NCBI RefSeq assembly: GCF_004745865.1
Contig: NZ_SRKZ01000001.1
Coordinates: 1,240,001 to 1,304,000 of the forward strand
Direction: 5' to 3'
DNA length: 64,000 nucleotides
Source: Hymenobacter wooponensis
Lineage (GTDB): Bacteria > Bacteroidota > Bacteroidia > Cytophagales > Hymenobacteraceae
Position 1 is the first letter of the stretch, and every line of letters begins with the position of its first letter. Made by a program: the position numbers and the translations under genes. Under the pieces are notes generated by a model that had not been told where the DNA came from, searched no databases, and saw only the letters and a program-made list of their open reading frames with translations. Below, piece by piece: positions 60,537 to 64,000 of this stretch.

Positions 60537-61448
60537 CTAGCCAAGCCTTTCCAGGGCTGCTTGCAAGCTCTCCAACGACTCTCCCGCTTCTGCTGGCAGG
60601 CCTAGCACCCGTGTCACGGCAGCATATACCACCTGCGGGCCGCTGGCTTCTTCCATAATGCCGCGCTGGTGGCCGGCTTGGGTTGATTTAGAAAGCTTTT
60701 GCCCCTGCGCATCCAGCAGCAAGCCGTGGTGCAGGAATTGCATCTGGTAGAACTGCTGCGCCTGGGGCAGATACTGGCTTAGCCAAAGTTGGGCCGCCGT
60801 GCTGGGCAGTAAGTCTAGGCCCCGTACAATGAGGGTGGTGCCCAGCCGCAAATCATCCAGCACCGAGGCTACCTGATACGCGGCAACTCCGTCTTTCTTA
60901 CGCACCACAAAATCGCCCAGCACCTGGCCTAGCGGCACAGCTACGGGCCCCTGCCAAAGGTCGGGGAAGGCTATTTGGGTGGTTTCTGGTACATAGGCGC
61001 GCCAGGCGGTATCAGCCGCTTCAGTAGGTAACTCTACCAGGCGGCAAGTGCCCGGATAGCGGCCATCAGGCAGAGCTAAGCGGGCCAGCTCGGTGCGGGA
61101 GCAGCGGCAGCTGTAAAACAGGCCGGGGTGCGCGGCCGATGCGGCCTGCAAGGCCGCTTCGTACTGGCCTAGGAAGTGCCGCTGGGAGTAGTGCTGCTCG
61201 AAATCATCGGGGCCGGTGGGGCCGTGGTCGTAGTTGAGGCCAAGCCAATCGAGCGTGCGGAAGATGCTCTCCAAGTATGCCGGCCGGAACCGGGTGCGGT
61301 CTAAGTCGTCAATACGCAAGTGTAACTGCCCGCCAGCCCGACGCACCAGCAGCCAGGTCAAGGTGAAATTAACGGCGTTGCCCAGGTGCAAAAAACCGCT
61401 GGGCGTGGGCGCCAGGCGCGAAACAACAGGAGCAACCGGAAAGTCCAT
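60537..61448 (-). CDS. gluQ: Glutamyl-Q tRNA(Asp) synthetase (GluQRS)
   Basis: The product has 303 residues from ATG 61448. It is a shortened glutamyl-tRNA synthetase: the class I HIGH-type motif SGFLHLGNA (17-25), the KMSKS-type GQKLSKSTQ (about 250) and CRCSRTELARL with its Cys-based zinc site. The anticodon-binding domain of GluRS is absent, which marks GluQ, the enzyme that glutamylates queuosine in tRNA-Asp. The length is typical. A TTG at 61466 in frame is not needed. Confidence 0.93.
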   Translation of the reverse strand: MDFPVAPVVSRLAPTPSGFLHLGNAVNFTLTWLLVRRAGGQLHLRIDDLDRTRFRPAYLESIFRTLDWLGLNYDHGPTGPDDFEQHYSQRHFLGQYEAALQAASAAHPGLFYSCRCSRTELARLALPDGRYPGTCRLVELPTEAADTAWRAYVPETTQIAFPDLWQGPVAVPLGQVLGDFVVRKKDGVAAYQVASVLDDLRLGTTLIVRGLDLLPSTAAQLWLSQYLPQAQQFYQMQFLHHGLLLDAQGQKLSKSTQAGHQRGIMEEASGPQVVYAAVTRVLGLPAEAGESLESLQAALERLG

Positions 61449-61833
61449 AGGCAGGCCGAGCCGCAAAGTGTGCAGCAGAAGACAAATCTACGGCGTGCAG
61501 TTAAGCAGCAGTACTTTCTGCACATACCTAAGCGCCAGAAGGCGGGTTTCTCCTCTTCCGCTGAGGAAGGAAAAGACCATCAACCTGGCCTAGAACCACG
61601 TTACGGAACGCACTACTAAGCCGCGCGAGACAGGCCCAGCTAGGGCAGTCCTCCTCAACCCTAGTGCACTTGTTTTCTGCGCATTTTAAGAGCCCCACCA
61701 CCCTTCTCAACTTGGGGCTACGCCACCCCACTATAGGGGCGTACCATAGCTCGGGCGCAGCCCTTTATACAGTATATTTAATGTTTAATTAAACCTGTGG
61801 CTTCTCCACTTGTCAAGGCCTAAACGGCTACTT
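61449..61833. other. 385-bp divergent intergenic region
   Basis: It holds the gluQ promoter (61483-61490), an inverted repeat AGCCCC/GGGGCT (61691-61719) and an AT-rich stretch (61760-61797) that may house the promoter of the gene at 61834. No RNA gene was seen. Confidence 0.5.
61483..61490 (-). promoter_or_regulatory. Predicted gluQ promoter, -7 element
   Basis: On the minus strand TAGATTTG fits TAnnTTTG. The leader to ATG 61448 would be about 30 nt. Confidence 0.5.
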
Positions 61834-63177
61834 ATGCGGACTACTTTACTCCGACTACTCCTGGTACTTGGGCTGCTGCTGGCCTACCCCAGTCAGGCGC
61901 AGACGTCGCTTTACTTTCCGCCTAGCCCGGCGGGAGGCGCCTGGGCCACTACATCGCCCCAAAGCCTGGGCTGGTGCCAACCCCAGCTCGACTCCTTGCT
62001 GAACTTTCTGGGCCGGCGCAATACCAAAAGTTTTCTGGTGCTGAAGGACGGGCGGCTGGTAGTGGAGCGCTACTACGGCACCTACACCGCCGACTCTGCG
62101 TGGTACTGGGCCTCGGCGGGCAAGTCGCTGACGGCGGTACTAATAGGCCTAGCCCAGCAGGAGGGCCTGCTCCGGCTCTCTGATAGCACCTCGCGCACGC
62201 TGGGCCGCGGCTGGTCCTCTGCACCCGCAGCCAAGGAACGGCTGATTACGGTACGCCACCAGCTCACCATGACCACTGGCCTCACCGACACGCCGCCACT
62301 ACCTTGCGACAATGAAAGCACGGCCGCCGCTTGCCTCACCTATCGCGCCGATGCTGGCACCCGTTGGGCTTACCACACCGGCCCCTACCGCTTGCTGCAG
62401 GATGTTGTAGCGCGGGCCAGTGGCCTCACCTTGAATCAATACTCTACCCAGAAACTGACTAGCCGCCTGGGCATGAATGGCCTATGGGTGAACGACGTGT
62501 ACTACAGTAGGGCGCGCGATATGGCCCGGTTTGGGCTATTTATACTGGCCCGTGGGCAGTGGAACGGTACGGGCATCCTGACCGACACCACCTATTTCCG
62601 CCAGATGACTACGCCCTCTCAAGCGTTCAACCGCAGCTACGGCTATCTGTGGTGGCTCAATGGGCAGCCCTCACACAAGCTGCCGGGCCCGCAGCAAACC
62701 ACTTTTCAAGGGCCTATCATTCCAACCGCTCCCGCCGATCTGATTGCTGCCCTCGGCAAAAACGACCAGAAGATTTACGTGGTGCCCAGCCTGGGACTGG
62801 TAGTGGTGCGGCAGGGCAAAGATGCCGGTAACCCCACGCTAGCCCTTTCCTCCTTCGATGCCGACCTATGGCGCTATTTCATGGCCGTACTGCAGTGCCG
62901 GACCCTGGCCGCCAAGACTGCCGTACCCTCGAGTGCCTGGCAGGTGTACCCTAACCCGGCCACAGGCGTTGCCCACGTGACACTCCCAGCCGCTACGCCA
63001 GCAGGTTCTCAGCTTCGAGTGGTGGATGTAATGGGCCGCGAACAACTGAAACAACCCGCTACCGGCGGCACAACTACGGTATCACTACCTGGCCTAGCGC
63101 CGGGCATGTATGTAGTGCAGTGGCTTAATAAGGCCGGCTACCTGCTGAGCACAAAACGGCTAGTGCTGGCTAAGTAA
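61834..63177 (+). CDS. Serine hydrolase (beta-lactamase fold) with T9SS sorting domain
   Basis: The product has 447 residues from ATG 61834 with a signal peptide (MRTTLLRLLLVLGLLLAYPS, ending near AQ 23). The catalytic motif SAGK (94-97) is clear; YHTGPYRLLQ is near the second motif. The C-terminal 80 residues (WQVYPNPATGVAHVTLPAAT, LPGLAPGMYVVQWLNKAGYL) form a T9SS type A sorting domain, so the enzyme should be exported to the cell surface. It is the third beta-lactamase-fold hydrolase of the window and the only one with this signal. Confidence 0.9.
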   Translation: MRTTLLRLLLVLGLLLAYPSQAQTSLYFPPSPAGGAWATTSPQSLGWCQPQLDSLLNFLGRRNTKSFLVLKDGRLVVERYYGTYTADSAWYWASAGKSLTAVLIGLAQQEGLLRLSDSTSRTLGRGWSSAPAAKERLITVRHQLTMTTGLTDTPPLPCDNESTAAACLTYRADAGTRWAYHTGPYRLLQDVVARASGLTLNQYSTQKLTSRLGMNGLWVNDVYYSRARDMARFGLFILARGQWNGTGILTDTTYFRQMTTPSQAFNRSYGYLWWLNGQPSHKLPGPQQTTFQGPIIPTAPADLIAALGKNDQKIYVVPSLGLVVVRQGKDAGNPTLALSSFDADLWRYFMAVLQCRTLAAKTAVPSSAWQVYPNPATGVAHVTLPAATPAGSQLRVVDVMGREQLKQPATGGTTTVSLPGLAPGMYVVQWLNKAGYLLSTKRLVLAK

Positions 63178-63186
63178 AGAACAACT

Positions 63187-63229
63187 GCATAAAAAGCCCT
63201 TTCCTGTGGAGGAAAGGGCTTTTTTATGC
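63187..63229 (+). terminator. Terminator after the T9SS serine hydrolase
   Basis: Arms start GCATAAAAAGCCCTTTCC and end GGAAAGGGCTTTTTTATGC, with a 6-nt loop and T6 tract. Confidence 0.92.
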
Positions 63230-63332
63230 AAGTAACATTCTACTCTCACTAAGCCCAGGCCACAACTAACAATATATATAGCAGGGAAAAGAACTTTTGG
63301 ACGCCAACCTATGTATGTACATATATTATTCA

Positions 63333-63340
63333 TACCTTTG
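63333..63340 (+). promoter_or_regulatory. Predicted pirin promoter, -7 element
   Basis: TACCTTTG fits TAnnTTTG. A palindrome TATGTACATA (63314-63323) lies 10 bp upstream in the position of an operator. No proper -33 element is seen. Confidence 0.5.
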
Positions 63341-63378
63341 AATCATTAGTACTGGCCTAGGCCACATTTTAACTCGAT

Positions 63379-64000
63379 ATGCAAACGCTCCTCCATACCG
63401 CCAACACGCGCGGACACGCCAGCCACGGTTGGCTCAACTCTTACCATACGTTCAGCTTCGCTGGCTACAATAACTCCCAGCGGGTGCACTTTGGCGTGCT
63501 GCGCGTACTGAACGACGATACCGTGGCGGCGGGCATGGGCTTCGGCACTCACCCCCACGACAACATGGAAATTATCAGCATTCCATTGTCGGGCACGCTG
63601 GAGCACAAGGATAACGCCGGTAACTACGGCATCATCCGCCACGGCGACGTGCAGGTGATGAGCGCCGGTACGGGCATTGCGCACAGCGAGAAGAACCATA
63701 GCCAGACCGAGGAAGTAAAGTTTTTGCAGATCTGGGTGTTCCCCAACAAGCGCAACGTGCAGCCCCGCTACGACCAGCAGACTTTTGATGCCGCCGACCG
63801 CCACAACCGCTTCCAGCAGGTGCTCTCCCCTAATGCCGACGACGCAGGCGTGTGGATTCATCAGGATGCTTGGTTCCACCTAGCCGACTTCGACGCTGGC
63901 TTTGAGGCTGAGTACCAAGTGAAGAAGCCCGGCAACGGCGTGTATGTGTTTGTGCTGGAAGGCGACGCCACCGTGGCTGGCCAGGCCCTGCACCGCCGCG
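63379..64000 (+). CDS. Pirin family protein (3' end cut by window edge)
   Basis: 207 codons are visible from ATG 63379 to the window end. The first cupin has the metal site FGTHPHDNMEIISIPLSG (His58, His60 region) with GIAHSEKN and His of the second half of the motif (about 104). Pirins are iron-binding cupins; some oxidise quercetin, others act in regulation. The second cupin begins near DAWFHLADFDAG. The C-terminus is missing. Confidence 0.92.
   Translation, partial: MQTLLHTANTRGHASHGWLNSYHTFSFAGYNNSQRVHFGVLRVLNDDTVAAGMGFGTHPHDNMEIISIPLSGTLEHKDNAGNYGIIRHGDVQVMSAGTGIAHSEKNHSQTEEVKFLQIWVFPNKRNVQPRYDQQTFDAADRHNRFQQVLSPNADDAGVWIHQDAWFHLADFDAGFEAEYQVKKPGNGVYVFVLEGDATVAGQALHRR

Noticed and set aside
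1..64000. CRISPR arrays, IS elements, prophage or integrase genes
   Set aside because: No regularly spaced direct repeats, transposase, integrase or phage structural genes were seen.

Overview
The window looks like chromosomal DNA from a Bacteroidota bacterium of the Cytophagales, most likely Hymenobacter or a close relative. The evidence is: type IX secretion (T9SS) C-terminal sorting domains (41821-46134, 61834-63177); promoters of the Bacteroidota form TAnnTTTG with no Shine-Dalgarno sequences; a tmRNA whose readable tag is GEYSYAMAA; several lipoproteins and M16/S9 peptidases typical of the group; and the division/RNA-decay cluster pheT - coiled coil - zapA - rny. G+C is moderately high (about 55-60% by eye). 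No prophage, IS element, CRISPR array, rRNA or ordinary tRNA was found. The genus is inferred. || Layout: 1-6.2 kb holds a cut-off erythromycin-esterase-family lipoprotein, sucD, a lipoprotein with an Asp-box, and two related outer-membrane-type lipoproteins flanking a secreted protein. 6.3-16 kb has a mercuric-reductase/lipoamide-dehydrogenase-like flavoenzyme, then leftward rny, zapA, a small coiled-coil gene, an M16 peptidase and pheT. 16-24 kb carries a DUF1684 gene between two REP-like inverted repeats, radC, a membrane metallophosphoesterase, uvsE and ndh. 24-30 kb has a divergent HxlR regulator/azoreductase pair with clear operator-like repeats, a cupin, tmRNA, a prolyl oligopeptidase and a LuxR-type regulator. 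30-37 kb contains dnaX (with a striking A10 slip site), an M16 lipoprotein and icd. 37-46 kb contains an AT-rich lipoprotein gene, a serine hydrolase-TPR fusion, a secreted DNA/RNA nuclease and a 1437-residue T9SS cargo protein. 46-64 kb is a mix of metabolic and envelope genes: SDR, DinB-like, aminotransferase, two further serine hydrolases, zinc alcohol dehydrogenase, cytochrome b-like protein, DMT exporter, overlapping DUF1990 pair, endonuclease V, hydrolase-TPR fusion, GluQ and a cut-off pirin. || Most of the window is housekeeping plus envelope functions: TCA cycle (sucD, icd), respiration (ndh), DNA repair and replication (radC, uvsE, nfi, dnaX), translation quality control (tmRNA, pheT, gluQ) and extracellular degradation. 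Genes are mostly single units separated by strong hairpin terminators. || The two signals I rate highest are: (i) dnaX has ten consecutive A residues after codon 431, followed by a stop in both alternative frames within nine bases and by a short stem, which predicts a tau/gamma pair made by slippage; (ii) the palindrome TGGCCTAGGCCA and its half TGGCCTA(G) are repeated throughout the window, inside and outside genes, far above chance. Several families of long inverted repeats sit between genes and are not explained by the annotated genes.
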